Positions 38,001 through 48,261 of a DNA stretch of 64,000 nucleotides are shown in pieces. Numbering within the stretch: position 1 is the stretch's first letter; every line of letters starts with the position of its first letter. The notes under the pieces are model-generated. The model did no database searches. It saw only the letters and a list, made by a program, of their open reading frames with translations, and was not told the origin of the DNA. Position numbers and translations under genes: made by a program. The stretch is from Amyelois transitella (lineage: Eukaryota; Arthropoda; Insecta; Lepidoptera; Pyralidae), in NCBI RefSeq assembly GCF_032362555.1, contig NC_083535.1, positions 13,392,001 through 13,456,000 of the forward strand. Reading direction: 5' to 3'.

Positions 38001-41000
38001 ACTTAACTTTTTAATGTTATGGCTCCATCGTTCAATAAAACGACGATTCTGCCAATGTCAATGTTGACAAATACACGATTGGACTTGACAAGTGACAAAT
38101 ATCTTTTTTATCTGACATTTGACACTTGAAATTAAGTGTTGCCAGGTAAAATTTGAAAAATCACTAACAAATTATACTTTTCAATAGTCCATTGGCTTGA
38201 TCATAATGCTTGAAACTTCTTACTTAGAGCCCGGGGTGCGCCTTTGACCGTTAACTTAGATTGAGTGAGTCAGGTTTTTACACGAAGCGACTCCCGTCTG
38301 ACCTCCGCGACTTTTGCTGGGAAACTTAACTTGGTATTAGACCATGGTTATACATCCAGTTCAAGTTTGCTCACGATGTTAATTTATTTATTTTTTAAGG
38401 TTTTTTTGAGTCATCACGTCATGTTTTATTTTATAGTTTAAATTATTTTTTTAAAAGCTTTTATTTATTATTACTTCTTTTGCATTGTAAGTAGTATTAA
38501 GACATATAGATACTTATATAAAATGCTCACATTTAAACCTGCGAATGATTTCAATGTGTTTTTTTATTTCCAAAAAAGATAATCTTTTTAAATCAATCAT
38601 ACAGCCGTACCGTTTGAACGTGGGCTTTCAGTTTATTTCAAGACTGTTGGCACTGTCTACCCCGCAAGGAATATAGACGTGACTATATCTATGCATACTG
38701 CTATTGCGAAATTATCTACCCGACCATATTTTTTAGATTGCCTCGGTCTCTTTCAGTCATACAGCTAAACGTGGCCTTTTAGTGTTTCCGAGACTGTTGG
38801 CTCTGTATACCCCGCAAGGCATATAGACGTGACCATATGTATGTATTATAGCAATGCGAGGAAGTGTGTTTATTGTTTTTTTTTATGTTCTAAATATCAT
38901 GTGTGGTGACTAACCATTACAATTGATGAAATAAAAAAGAGGTATTATGATCTTCTTCTTCCTCCTGACTTTAGTGCCGGTTGCATCCTCACCACTCTGG
39001 AGAGAGAGAGAGAGGGCCCGGGGTATGCCTTTGACCATGGATCCTGGATTGGGTGAGTCAGGGTTTTACACAAAGCGACTCTTATCTGACTTCCGCAACC
39101 TTTATTCGAGCGAGGGAAACCCTTATTGTTATCATCATTATTACACATCCAGTTTCCTGAATGTGCAGGTTTACTCACGATGTTTTAACAGATATATTCT
39201 TATGGCTTTTACTTATATAACTGAGGTGCAATGGCGACTGTCTTGAAGTGTCGCTTATTTTGTTTTGGGTTTTGTAAAATAAATATATAAATCGTTGATC
39301 CTTAAAATGGTATCCGGCTCGAAGGACCATGTCTTGAAGTATCGCTTATTATTTTAGGGATTTTGAAAATAAGAATACGGAGCTGTTTTTGAATAAAATT
39401 TGACTATGATTCGAAAATCGAAAAGTAAAAAAAAAAAAAAAAAACTATCGGTCGCGTGCATTGAGTCAATGCGGCACAAAGGATGATGGTTAGGTAGATA
39501 GATATAGCTTCAACGGCGACAGTCACTAGCTTTTGCTCGCTGCTCTGCTAGCGTTTAGCAATTGCAAATGATACAATATTTTTTTTAGTATCCTATGCCA
39601 TTAATGTAGTATTAATTATGTGTATGCTAATTTCAAGAAGATTTTTATACACAGCAAATTTATCTATTTATGATTGTTTGAGATTAGTTATAATTACAAT
39701 TTATATTTATTTTTGTTACATACATACATATAATCACGTTTTTATCCCTTGCGGAGTAGACAAAGCTAACGTCTTAATAAGACTGATAGGCCACGTTCAG
39801 AATTGGGATTCAAATAGTGACAGGTTGCTAGCCCATCGCCTTAAAGAATTCCAAGTTTTAAAGCCTATCCCTTTGTCGCCTTTTGCGACATCCATGGGAA
39901 AGAGATGGAGTGATCCTATTAATTTTTCTATTGGTATCGGGAACCGCACGGCACTTTTTTGTTTGATGCGAATATTAATTTTACTTTTGAGCGCTAAGCG
40001 ACAGTTCCAAAAGATATTTTAAGTCACTTTAAGTATTTTTTTCCTCCTGGCGAACTGTAAAAATCCTATATCTTAGGGAAACCCTTGGGGCCTATGACCA
40101 CAAGGGTTTTTATCAATTAGCATAAAAAATTATGCCGTATTGTAATCTAGCATACAGTATGACGGAATTGTGATTTTTTGAAACATAATTTTCTTTCGGA
40201 TAATGGTCTAAGCATAACTATTTAATTAATAAACAATCTAACTTAAAAGTGAATTATGTATGTCAAAAATCAATTATGCCTTAGAATCATTATGCCAAAA
40301 CATGTTATGACAAAGAACATTAGGAAAAAATAATTTATGCGCAAAATTGGCCCCTGACGACAATCCAAAAAAGAAGAAAGAATTTAAAATTAAATTAAAA
40401 TTAAAAAAAAACTATTTATGCGAAAAACTTTGAAATGACAACGAACTGTTATATCAAATATGTTATTTTACCATTTTTAATGTCGTTTTTAATTTTGTAT
40501 TTGTTTTAAATTTTATTTTTAGTTTTTTAATAGCTGTTTTTATTACTATTATGACATATTTGTATTTTACATCAATCTATCACGTACTAAGAGGCGACTT
40601 TGAATTAATATAAGCTGAGCGAAGAATGAAGGACAAAGACAATAAACCTATCCTAGACTTGCTTGTGGTCTAGGTTTACTTAGGTCACACGACAGCCACT
40701 GTGTCCGTATAATCGCGTCAAATGACCTAGGTTAGGTAGTATTGACCCCGGGTTCTTTAGCGACATAGCTTAAGTATGCAAAGGCTATTCATACTCGTAT
40801 GATGAGTGTTTGTAAGAGACGGCAAGAATTTTCGAAATAATAAAGATAATGTGGCAAGTGCCGTGTGGTTCCTGGTACCAATAAAAAAAAAGAAAATAAG
40901 TCAACTCCGTCTCGTATCCATAGATGTCGTAAAAGGCGATAGGTGATCAAATAGTGATAGGTTGCTAGCCCATCGCCAAAAAGAAGTATCCCAAGTTTTT

Positions 41001-44000
41001 AAGCCCGTGGATGTCGTAAAAAGCGATTAAGGGATAAATCGCTTTTTACGACATCCACGGGAAAGATATATTCTTTTTCTATTGATGCCTGGCACTACGG
41101 GACAGCACAAAAGAAAAATATAAGAATAGAACAGAATAGATTTATTTTCAAAATTGGATACAATGTATCACTTATTGACGTCACATCACTTAAATCCAAT
41201 TATAACTACTACACCACACTTTTATAAAATACACCAACATTAGCTCTTATTACCTAACCTATACTAGACTTTTTTGACTCAGTTTGAACGCTTTGCTCGC
41301 TCCGCTCGCTCCGCTTTGGTGGTTTACACCAGCCTAACCTAACCTAACCTAACCGAACCGAGTTTGATTTGTGACCAATTTGTTTAAACAAAAAAATACA
41401 AAAAACACTAACACACACATACACATGGTCACGTCTATATCCCTTGTGGGCTAGACAGAGCCAACAGTCTTGAAAAGACTGAATGGCCACGTTCAGCTAT
41501 TAGGCTTAATGATAGAATTGACACTCAAATAGTGATAGGTTGCTAGTCCATCGCCTAAAAAAGAATCCCAAGTTTATAAGCCTATACCTTAGTCGCATTT
41601 TAGGACATCCATGGGAAAGAGGTGGAGTGGTCCTATTCTTTTTTTGTAATGGTGACGAGAACCACACTAACATTAGCTCTAATTATTCATATATCATCAA
41701 ACCCAGGTATAGATCCATGCCGGGTCAGCCCACGAACGGCAACTTCGCGTACATGCCGAGCATGCCGGCCGGCATGGTGGCGGGGGGGGTGCCCCAGCTG
41801 CCGCTGCCGCCCCAGGCCATCTACCCGAGGTTCCCAATGCCCCATCACCATCTGGACAACTATAATGTGCCACGTGAGTGTATAATTATATACATTGTTC
41901 TTAACAAATGTATGTTGTAGTAGTAGTAGAGGCCGCCCGCGACTTCGTCCGCATGGAAACCCTATCAATCCCTCGGGAACATACATACATACATATGGTC
42001 ACGTCTATATCCCTTGCGGGGTAGACAGAGCCAACAGTCTTGAAAAGACTGAATGGCCACGTTCAGCTGTTTGGCTTAATGATAGAATTGAGATTCAAAT
42101 AGTGACAGGTTGCTAGCCCATCGCCGAAAAAAGAATCCCAAGTTTGTTAGCCTATCCTTTAAATAAACTAGCCTATGTTATTCTGGGTCTTCAGCTACCC
42201 ACATACCAAATTTCATCGTAATCGGTTCAGTGGTTTTTGCGTGAAAGACTAACAAACATCCATACTGACATCCTGACATACTCGCAAACTCGCATTTATA
42301 ATATTAGTAGGATGTTATGCTCCGAAGATATTATGTATACTGTCTAGCTAGTATAGCTGTCCTGGACTTATTTTGGTTTCACAACATTGGTTGACGTCAA
42401 ATAAATTACTTAAACCTAAGTTAACTGCCGCTTCCAAGACAGAAGAAGCGGCAACAAACTGCACTGCAGCGTTTTCTTCGACAACGTCAACTTCACAACT
42501 ATCCAAACTTAGAATGAACGGGTTTTTTCTGTATTCTTAATCTAATATATTCAAAACGAGCAATTCTTGTATATAATCAGGATCTCGAAAACGGCTCCAA
42601 CGATTTTCGTGAAAGTTACAGATTAGGTGCCTTTCGGCTCAAGGAATCGATTTATCAAGGTCCTAGGTTCGAGAAAAGCTCGGTTCCCAAGATATATAAA
42701 CATTTTAAAAACCGCGTTTTAAGAAACTATATCAGCGCCATCTCTGGTAGACCGAGCATAGCTCGCTCAACCGGGTACTGTGTAATTATATAATCAGGTT
42801 GTCATATAAAATTAACATTTCTTCCAGCAATGCCCACCAATCAGCCTCATCCAGAGCTGATCCAAAATCCGGAGTTCCCGGCCTCCGACACGCCGCACAA
42901 CGTCGACGCAGTTCTGTCACCCACGTGAGTATACACACACACACACATAAATAAATAAATAAATAAATCTTTATTGTCTCAAAAAAGAATAGGACCACTC
43001 CATCTCTTTCCCATGGATGTCGTAAAAGGCGACTAAGGGATAGGCTTACAAACTTGGGATTCTTTTTTAGGCGACAGGCTAGCAACCTGTCACTATTTGA
43101 ATCTCAATTCTATCATTAAGCCAAATAGCTGAGCGTGGCCTTTCGGTCTTTTCAAGACTGTTGGCTCTGTCTACCTCGCAAGGGATATAGACGTGATGAT
43201 ATGTATGTATGTATGTTATTGTCTCACCATAATCACATAAAAATTTACAAAAAATGTTACAAAAATAACTTAATTGGTAGGTATTACGAAAAAGGATTAT
43301 GGTGGGTTGATACCTAATATACAATAACAAGGGTTTGTCCCTTACGGGGTAGACAGAGTCATCAGTTACGAAGACACGGAGACGGGGGACCTTCAACCGG
43401 ATGGTCTAATGAAGAAGATGAGACATTTGGCAGGTTGATGGCAGATGTGTCAATTTTTTGTGTTCAGCAAAGTGTATACTGTGTATCTCTTATTTATATC
43501 ATCTTTGTGAACAGGAAGTTGAACTCGTATAAATTTGAAATTCCCAAAAATGATTGGCTTGAATTCTTATTATTTATTGCTGGTACAGTTTTCAACGCGG
43601 TTTTACTTACGCGATTCGACGAGTTTACACTGCCTACCTCTCCGTGAAATAGGCGAGGTTTTTGTTAAAGATTGTATAAAAAATATTCTCAATTGTAGTA
43701 CAAAAAAGCAATACATACATATGGTCACGTCTATATCCCTTGTGGGGTAGACAGAGCCAACAGTCTTGAAAAGACTGATTGCCACGTTTAGCTATTTGTC
43801 TTAATGATAGAATTTAGATTCAAATAGTGACAGGTTGCTAGCCCATCGCCTGAAGAAAGAATCCCAAGTTTGTAAGCCTATCACTTATTCGCCTTTTACG
43901 ACATCCATGGGAAAGAGATGGTAACAAAAAAGTAATAATATCTATGAAATTGTGTCAAACGCCAATTATATTTAATTTTGACCCCACCCGTGTTAACGAT

Positions 44001-47000
44001 TCCAGGAACTACACATCATCACTGATCCACAACCAGCCAATGAACCTTAACCAGAACGGTATCATGATACCTGTACCGGAGCGGCCGTTCTACGGCCGTT
44101 ACAACAATATAATGCCGCCCGATGATGTACCGAACAACATCCCGTATAGAGAGTTCCCCGTCTATCCGGTGCAAGCGTACCCGATAGATAATATGCCGAT
44201 ACAGAATCTGTTTGTGCCGATAAAGCACGAACAGAATAGAAATGCGAGCCCGTATTCGTTTGATGACGGTAAGTGTATTGTTAGACTAGCTTTTTGGATC
44301 ATTCGCTGTAAAATAAAATTATTTTTAATGTTCCCCTTGGAATTAACAAAAAGAGATATAGTTTTGACGTTGAACAGATTCATCAAAATCGGTTTAACGG
44401 CAAACTTTGAAGAGGTAACAAACAAACTATTGACCTTGAAAAGTTTCATCAAAATCGGTTCAGAGGCAAAACTGTGAAGAGGTAACAAACAGACTAATAT
44501 TAATGTTTCGCAATTGTTATATTAGTTGGGATGGAATTTGTGTTTTGTACGTGTAAATAATTTTTGTGAACGGAAAGCTCAAGTATTGAACTTTCTCAGA
44601 TTAGTCTGGGTCTTGGATGTTTATCTATATAAGTATTTATTATAAAATATAGTATCGTTGAGTTGGTATCTCGTAACACGAGTCTCGAACTTACTTCGAG
44701 GCTAACTCAATCTGTGTCCAGTATATATTTATTTCTTTGAAAACTACCTTCTTATATTGTGTTAATATTTTATTTGTTTTTGGTGGTTCAGTCACAATCT
44801 AAATCGTGGACGAGTGCACATTGTCTACACGAATGAATGTAAAACTAAAATGATTTCAATACGATACAATATTTCGACAAAAATATATGTATGTTATATA
44901 TGTATTTTGTCGTGTGGTTCCCGGTACCAATACAAAAAAGAATAGGACCACTCCCATCTCTTTCCCATGGATGTCGTTAAAGGCGACTAAGGGATATGTT
45001 TATAAACTTGGCATTCTTTTTTAGGCGACGGACTAGCAACCTGTCACTATTTGAATCTCAATTCTATCATTAAGCCGAACAGCTGAACGTAGCCATTCAA
45101 TTTTTTCATGACTGTCGTCTTTATCTACCCCTCAAGGTATATAGACGTGACCATATGCAGTGGCGTAACTATACCATTCGTGGCCCGTGGCAAATTTATC
45201 GGATAGGTACGTTCTAAAACTGGGTTACAACCTTTTTTTTTTTACAAAAGCTTTGAATTTTTAATATTTTTTTTACTTGTGTAGGAAACTGAGTAGGTAA
45301 CAAAAATAAATCAAGACTAAAACTTTTTTTTACTAAACATGTATGATAAATAAGAAATGTTGGGAGTTGGGATTCTCTTCTGACCGGGGGCCCCTTCCGG
45401 CTAGGCGCCCGTGGCATTTTGCCGACTTGCCAGATGGAGTGGTCCTATTCTTTTTTTTTTGTTATTGGTGCCGGGAACCACACGGCACAATATGTATGTA
45501 TCTATGTATATATATATATATATGTTGGTACATTTACAGCGGTGCCATCAGAGGACTACCTGCTCTCGGAGTACCGCATGAAAGCCGCCAGCTTCCCGGC
45601 GCCCGCCGAGCGCAGGGCCGACTGGGCGCCTAATTCTAACGACGTTAGTGTATAATTTTTTGGTATTTAGACGACATGATTGATGATGGTGAATTTTTAT
45701 TCATTATTTATAGGATAAAGAGGTAGTCTCTGCCTACCCCTCCGGGAGAGGCGTGATTTTATGTATGTATGTATTTATAGGATACTTCATATCGGTTAAT
45801 AATTGTTTGTCAAATGTTTTGGTTTTACAACATTGGTTGACGTTAAATTAATTAGTTTTAACTTAAGTTTAGTGCCGCTTCCAAGGCGTCAGTGCAGAAG
45901 AAACGGTAACATACTGCACTACAGCATTTTCTTTAACGACGTCAACTTCACATATATCCAAACTTAGAATGTGGACGAGAAAATACATTGTTCAGATTAA
46001 TATATTTATTTGAGATTTTAATAATAAATATTTGTATTTCAATTGTATTTCAACAAATATTACAAATACAAATTTAGTTGACTTTATAAAAAACTACAGG
46101 AAAGAACATACATATGTACGTAGCAGTTAAACACAAACAAAACTAAAAAAAAAAATGAAAATCATAAACATTACATAAATAGAAACATTTACCCCGTCTA
46201 TACTAATATTATAAAGGAGAAGAGTTTGTTTGTTTGTTTAAACGCGCTAATCTCAGGAACTACTGGTCCGAGTTTAAAAATTCTTTTTGCGTTGAATAGA
46301 CCATTTATCGAGGAAGGGTTTAAGCTATATAACATCACGCTGCAACTATAATGAGCGAAGAAATAATGGAATATGTGAAAAAAAAAACGGGGAAAATTAT
46401 TCATCCTTGAGAGCTTCAATGACGCCCAAAATAACTATTCCACGCAGACGCAATCGCGGGCACAGCTAGTAAAAATAAATATATAAAAAAAAACAGAACT
46501 TAAACTTTATTCATTTCTTTTTTTTAGATATTTTCGATGAGGCACGCCATACCACATTGTTCGTCCACTTCCGAAGACGTGAGTATTTGCATACATACAT
46601 ACATATGGTCACGTCTATATCCCTTGCGGGGTAGACAGAGCCAACAGTCTTGAAAAGACTGAATGGCCACGTTCAGCTATTTGGCTAAATGATAGAATTG
46701 AGATTCAAATAGTGACAGGTTGCTAGCCCATCGCCTTAAAAAAGAATCGCAAGTTTGTAAGCCTTAGTCGCATTTTACGACATCCATGGGAAAGAGATGG
46801 AGTGGTCCTATTCTTTTTTGTATTGGTGCCGGGAACCACACGGCACTTTATGTATGTATTGATTGATTGAAATGAATGTTGTTATTGTCTGATGGTAGAT
46901 GTTCAACGTTTCGGGCGACCGTTTAGCGGTCGGCACAGACCGTCTGATCGCGATGACCGACCGGCTATCGGTCAACGACACTTTCCGGGCGGACGACGTA

Positions 47001-48073
47001 AGTATCCACACATACATTTTTTTTTTTTATTTATTTATTAAGGTACACATACAGACAGATTACATAATTGCATTATTATCCTTAGAAAATGTGTATAATA
47101 ATGAACAAGTAAAATGTCCAGCTTTAGTGTACACAGCATGATCATGTAAAATGAGTCATTAACAGAACAAAAACTCAAACAACAAGACATTAAAACAAAA
47201 ACAACGAAGTAGCTCAGAAAGTTATCACAAATCAATGGTTTTTATAAAATGTGAGGAAAAGGATACAAAAATAGACTCTAGGGGAACAACATAATTAAAA
47301 AATGTATATGTATAATCACGTCTATATCCCTTGCGGGGTACACAGAGCCAATATTCTGCCTAACAGTCTGAAATTGTCTTCAAAAGACTGAAAGGCCACG
47401 TTCAGTTCTGTTTGGCTTAATGATAGAATTGTGATTCAAATAGTGACAGATTGCTAGCCCATCGCCTATAAAAAGAATCCCATTTTAATAAGCTTGTCCC
47501 TAAGTCGCTTTTTTATTTACACGGCTTGATGATAGAATTTGATATTCAAATAGTGACAGATTGCTAGCCCATCGCCTAAAAGAAGAATCCCAAGTTAATA
47601 AGCTTGTCCCTAAGTCGCTTTTTTATTTACACGGCTTGATGATAGAATTTGATATTCAAATAGTGACAGATTGCTAGCCCATCGCCTAAAAGAAGAATCC
47701 CAAGTTAATAAGCTTGTCCCTAAGTCGCTTTTTTATTTACACGGCTTGATGATAGAATTTGAGATTTAAATAGTGACAGATTGCTAGCCCATCGCCTAAA
47801 AGAAGAATCCCAAGTTAATTAGCTTAGTCGCTTTTTACAACATCCATGGGAGAGAGATGGAGTGGCCCTTTTCTTTTTTCATTTTTATAGTGTCGTGTGT
47901 TTCCCGGCTAATCTAATGAAAAAACTATTAGTTCCGGGAACCACACGGCACAATAATAATGTGTATAATTAATTTAATCAAAATACACGTATTTCCAATT
48001 GCAGCAAGAGCTCGAGAAAGAATTGCAGGCGTTGGAGCGTCGGATAGACACAGAGTTTGAGAGCACCGACTAA
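28859..48073 (+). CDS. RC3H1: Roquin (RC3H family) RING/CCCH RNA-binding ubiquitin ligase, complete, 15 coding exons
   Basis: Joined exons: 28859-29021 (ATG 28860), 30184-30376, 31182-31339, 32947-33084, 33952-34059, 34638-34971, 35779-35925, 36909-37050, 41707-41873, 42828-42924, 44006-44268, 45540-45643, 46528-46578, 46899-46997, 48005-48073. All phases agree and give 743 residues. A RING finger covers residues 14-53 (C14, C17, C33, H35, C38, C41, C50, D53). The HEPN/ROQ core, about 55-365, is very close to vertebrate Roquin ([40 protein letters not shown]). The CCCH finger is C435-x8-C444-x5-C450-x3-H454. A proline-rich tail and a short C-terminal helix ([19 protein letters not shown]) follow. 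Roquin binds stem-loop decay elements in mRNA 3' UTRs and recruits deadenylase in the cytoplasm. The tail is shorter than the roughly 1130 residues of vertebrate RC3H1 and nearer to insect forms. Confidence 0.95.
29826..30134 (+). mobile_element. A-family repeats, two fragments in tandem
   Basis: A head fragment (29826-29920) and a longer tail fragment (29968-30134) end 50 bases before Roquin exon 2. Confidence 0.78.
30184..30376 (+). CDS. RC3H1: Roquin exon 2
   Basis: Acceptor CATCACCAG, donor GTGAGA. Encodes [18 protein letters not shown] and the start of the HEPN region ([14 protein letters not shown]). Confidence 0.93.
30672..30866 (-). mobile_element. tRNA-derived SINE, family D
   Basis: Reverse copy with box B (GGATTTGAACCC complement) and box A region retained. 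Confidence 0.8.
31182..31339 (+). CDS. RC3H1: Roquin exon 3
   Basis: Acceptor TTGCCAACAG, donor GTATTT. A second AG seven bases on would break the frame. Encodes [20 protein letters not shown] and [19 protein letters not shown], near identical to vertebrate Roquin. GC-rich against AT-rich flanks. Confidence 0.94.
31371..31512 (+). mobile_element. tRNA-derived SINE, family D, internally deleted
   Basis: Head with boxes A and B is intact; the middle is lost between GGTTCGAATCC and TTTATCTATATAAG. Confidence 0.8.
31552..31610. repeat. 27-bp inverted repeat with 5-base loop
   Basis: ATAACACCTCTTTTTGTCTA with its arm to 31578 faces 31584-31610; one mismatch. Lies in Roquin intron 3. Confidence 0.85.
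31655..31785 (+). mobile_element. A-family repeat, middle and tail
   Basis: Forward fragment; a detached head (CCGTGTGGTTCCCGGCACC) sits at 31991-32010. Confidence 0.75.
32066..32330 (+). mobile_element. B-family element
   Basis: Full forward copy. Confidence 0.77.
32353..32605 (+). mobile_element. A-family repeat
   Basis: Near-full forward copy, directly followed by a G-family repeat. Confidence 0.82.
32605..32925. repeat. G-family repeat carrying TGACGTCA-like sites
   Basis: Composite of inward halves: ATTGACGTCACGTCAC, then CTACCGCTTCCAAAGC, and GGTTGACGTCAAATAAATTA followed by CTGCCGCTTCCAAGGCGTCA. Related copies: 5140-5390, 15020-15220, 29300-29420, 34103-34300, 37092-37160, 41130-41215, 42366-42500 and 45775-45975. 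Confidence 0.75.
32947..33084 (+). CDS. RC3H1: Roquin exon 4, ROQ domain
   Basis: Acceptor CCCCACAG, donor GTGAGC. Encodes [20 protein letters not shown] and [20 protein letters not shown]-family repeat ends about 25 bases upstream. Confidence 0.95.
33952..34059 (+). CDS. RC3H1: Roquin exon 5, ROQ domain
   Basis: Acceptor TGTCCACAG, donor GTGAGT. Encodes [20 protein letters not shown] and [15 protein letters not shown], part of the stem-loop RNA-binding core. Confidence 0.95.
34402..34590 (+). mobile_element. F-family LINE-tail element
   Basis: CTAGCGACCCGCCCCGGCTT to TTTATACTATGTAGTGAT; a near-identical second copy is at 35984-36168. Confidence 0.77.
34638..34971 (+). CDS. RC3H1: Roquin exon 6, ROQ domain
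   Basis: Acceptor AATTTCAG, donor GTAAAT. Encodes [40 protein letters not shown] and [20 protein letters not shown]. Largest coding exon of the gene. Confidence 0.95.
35513..35742 (+). mobile_element. MITE family C, right-half fragment
   Basis: Begins inside the element at TTGATACTAGAAAAATAATT and keeps the right inverted end GTCACCCTGTA. Confidence 0.8.
35779..35925 (+). CDS. RC3H1: Roquin exon 7
   Basis: Acceptor ATTGCGCAG, donor GTGAGT. Encodes [20 protein letters not shown] and [21 protein letters not shown] partial C-family MITE abuts the 5' side. Confidence 0.93.
36255..36512 (+). mobile_element. B-family element
   Basis: Forward copy facing a short reverse fragment at 36170-36250. 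Confidence 0.77.
36527..36768 (+). mobile_element. tRNA-derived SINE, family D, full copy
   Basis: GACGGCCTCTGGCGCAGCGG head through TGTGTAATTTGTCCCGTAT tail. Confidence 0.87.
36785..36898 (+). mobile_element. A-family repeat, tail half
   Basis: Forward tail ending 10 bases before Roquin exon 8. Confidence 0.78.
36909..37050 (+). CDS. RC3H1: Roquin exon 8, CCCH zinc finger
   Basis: Acceptor TCTTATAG, donor GTAAAC. Encodes [20 protein letters not shown] and [15 protein letters not shown], a C-x8-C-x5-C-x3-H finger. Partial copies of its 3' end follow at 37209 and 37298. Confidence 0.95.
37202..37379 (+). repeat. Two copies of the Roquin exon-8 end fused to an A-family repeat head
   Basis: An 89-bp unit is repeated: CCCATGGGGAGGAACTTGAG, then AG|GTGAACT or AG|GTAAACT, intron sequence down to CATTCATTTATTG or CATTGATTTATTG, and the head GCCGTGTGGTTCCCGGCACC. 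The exon part reads EELER with CTT for the exon's CTC. Confidence 0.85.
37342..37588 (+). mobile_element. A-family repeat
   Basis: Full forward copy whose head is the right edge of the duplicated exon-8 units. Confidence 0.82.
38612..38845 (+). mobile_element. Two A-family tails
   Basis: Tail fragments at 38612-38690 and 38757-38845. Confidence 0.7.
39717..39955 (-). mobile_element. A-family repeat
   Basis: Near-full reverse copy with several small deletions. Confidence 0.8.
40857..41105. mobile_element. Rearranged A-family repeat with inverted core
   Basis: A forward head is followed by a reversed middle; a perfect 25-bp inverted repeat lies at 41004-41061. Confidence 0.7.
41333..41354 (-). 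repeat. Short insect telomere-like run (CCTAA)4
   Basis: CCTAACCTAACCTAACCTAA, the complement of the arthropod TTAGG telomere unit, in Roquin intron 8. Short enough to be chance or a repair scar. Confidence 0.5.
41421..41670 (-). mobile_element. A-family repeat
   Basis: Full reverse copy ending 37 bases before Roquin exon 9. Confidence 0.82.
41707..41873 (+). CDS. RC3H1: Roquin exon 9, proline-rich
   Basis: Acceptor AAACCCAG, donor GTGAGT. Joins exon 8 as [18 protein letters not shown], aligned with the post-zinc-finger EELEK-FRKM of vertebrate Roquin. Then [20 protein letters not shown]. Confidence 0.9.
41980..42160 (-). mobile_element. A-family repeat, head missing
   Basis: Reverse copy, well conserved to GCCTATCC. 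Confidence 0.8.
42828..42924 (+). CDS. RC3H1: Roquin exon 10
   Basis: Acceptor TTCTTCCAG, donor GTGAGT. Encodes [20 protein letters not shown]. Low-complexity tail with little family conservation; supported by phase and splice sites. Confidence 0.82.
42980..43216 (+). mobile_element. A-family repeat
   Basis: Forward copy lacking about 25 head bases. Confidence 0.82.
43711..43922 (-). mobile_element. A-family repeat, head missing
   Basis: Reverse copy ending in GGGAAAGAGATGG, about 85 bases before Roquin exon 11. Confidence 0.8.
44006..44268 (+). CDS. RC3H1: Roquin exon 11, Asn/Pro-rich
   Basis: Acceptor CGATTCCAG, donor GTAAGT. Encodes [20 protein letters not shown] and [20 protein letters not shown]. 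Disordered tail; phase fits. Confidence 0.86.
44590..44728 (+). mobile_element. tRNA-derived SINE, family D, tail fragment
   Basis: Starts inside the element at GAACTTTCTCAGATTAG; no tRNA head. Confidence 0.75.
44909..45160 (+). mobile_element. A-family repeat
   Basis: Full forward copy. Confidence 0.82.
45540..45643 (+). CDS. RC3H1: Roquin exon 12
   Basis: Acceptor CATTTACAG, donor GTTAGT. Encodes [20 protein letters not shown] and [12 protein letters not shown]. Phase fits. Confidence 0.85.
46198..46470 (-). mobile_element. B-family element
   Basis: Full reverse copy 57 bases before Roquin exon 13. Confidence 0.78.
46528..46578 (+). CDS. RC3H1: Roquin exon 13, 17-codon microexon
   Basis: A long T tract ends in TTTAG; donor GTGAGT. 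Encodes [17 protein letters not shown]. Length divisible by three, so skipping would keep the frame. Confidence 0.72.
46593..46846 (-). mobile_element. A-family repeat
   Basis: Full reverse copy between Roquin exons 13 and 14, 15 bases after the former. Confidence 0.83.
46899..46997 (+). CDS. RC3H1: Roquin exon 14
   Basis: Acceptor GATGGTAG, donor GTAAGT. Encodes [20 protein letters not shown] and [13 protein letters not shown]. In-frame cassette of 33 codons. Confidence 0.78.
47304..47955 (-). mobile_element. A-family repeat expanded by internal tandem duplication
   Basis: Reverse copy in which a 110-bp segment is repeated about four times (unit starts near 47411, 47521, 47631 and 47741). 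Confidence 0.85.
48005..48073 (+). CDS. RC3H1: Roquin last coding exon
   Basis: Acceptor TCCAATTGCAG. Encodes [19 protein letters not shown], then STD-TAA. The heptad-like pattern suggests a short coiled coil, as near the C-terminus of vertebrate Roquin. Confidence 0.85.
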   Translation, partial: QELEKELQALERRIDTEFESTD

Positions 48074-48108
48074 CGCCCGCGTTGCAACCGTACACACGGG
48101 CCGCTTCC

Positions 48109-48261
48109 GACCGGTCCGGACCGGTTCAAACCGGTCTTAACTGGTTCAATGAACGGAGGTGAGACCGTCTCGGTATACGCAGCGGCAGGACGAACGCGTC
48201 GGCCTCGAAATAAGACTGGACAACCGGCTGTAACCGGTTCAAAAACCGGCTCGAACCGGTT
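48109..48261. promoter_or_regulatory. Phased cluster of eight AACCGGTT-type sites
   Basis: Sites start at 48109, 48119, 48129, 48139, then 48222, 48232, 48244 and 48254, so spacing is 10 or 12 bp. Two are perfect AACCGGTT, the Grainyhead/CP2 core; the rest differ by one or two bases. Because the core is palindromic, the transcript could also fold on itself. The cluster begins 36 bases after the Roquin stop. Confidence 0.55.

Larger units (their letters stand above)
37051..41706 (+). other. Roquin intron 8, 4.7 kb
   Basis: Largest coding intron of the gene. It holds A-family copies (37345-37588, 38612-38845, 39717-39955, 40857-41105, 41421-41670), a GA microsatellite near 39000, an insect telomere-like run (41333-41354) and about 0.9 kb of plain AT-rich DNA (39960-40850). 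Confidence 0.75.

Noticed and set aside
41333..41354. True interstitial telomere or old chromosome fusion point
   Set aside because: Only four units; too short to claim a fusion, so listed merely as a short repeat.
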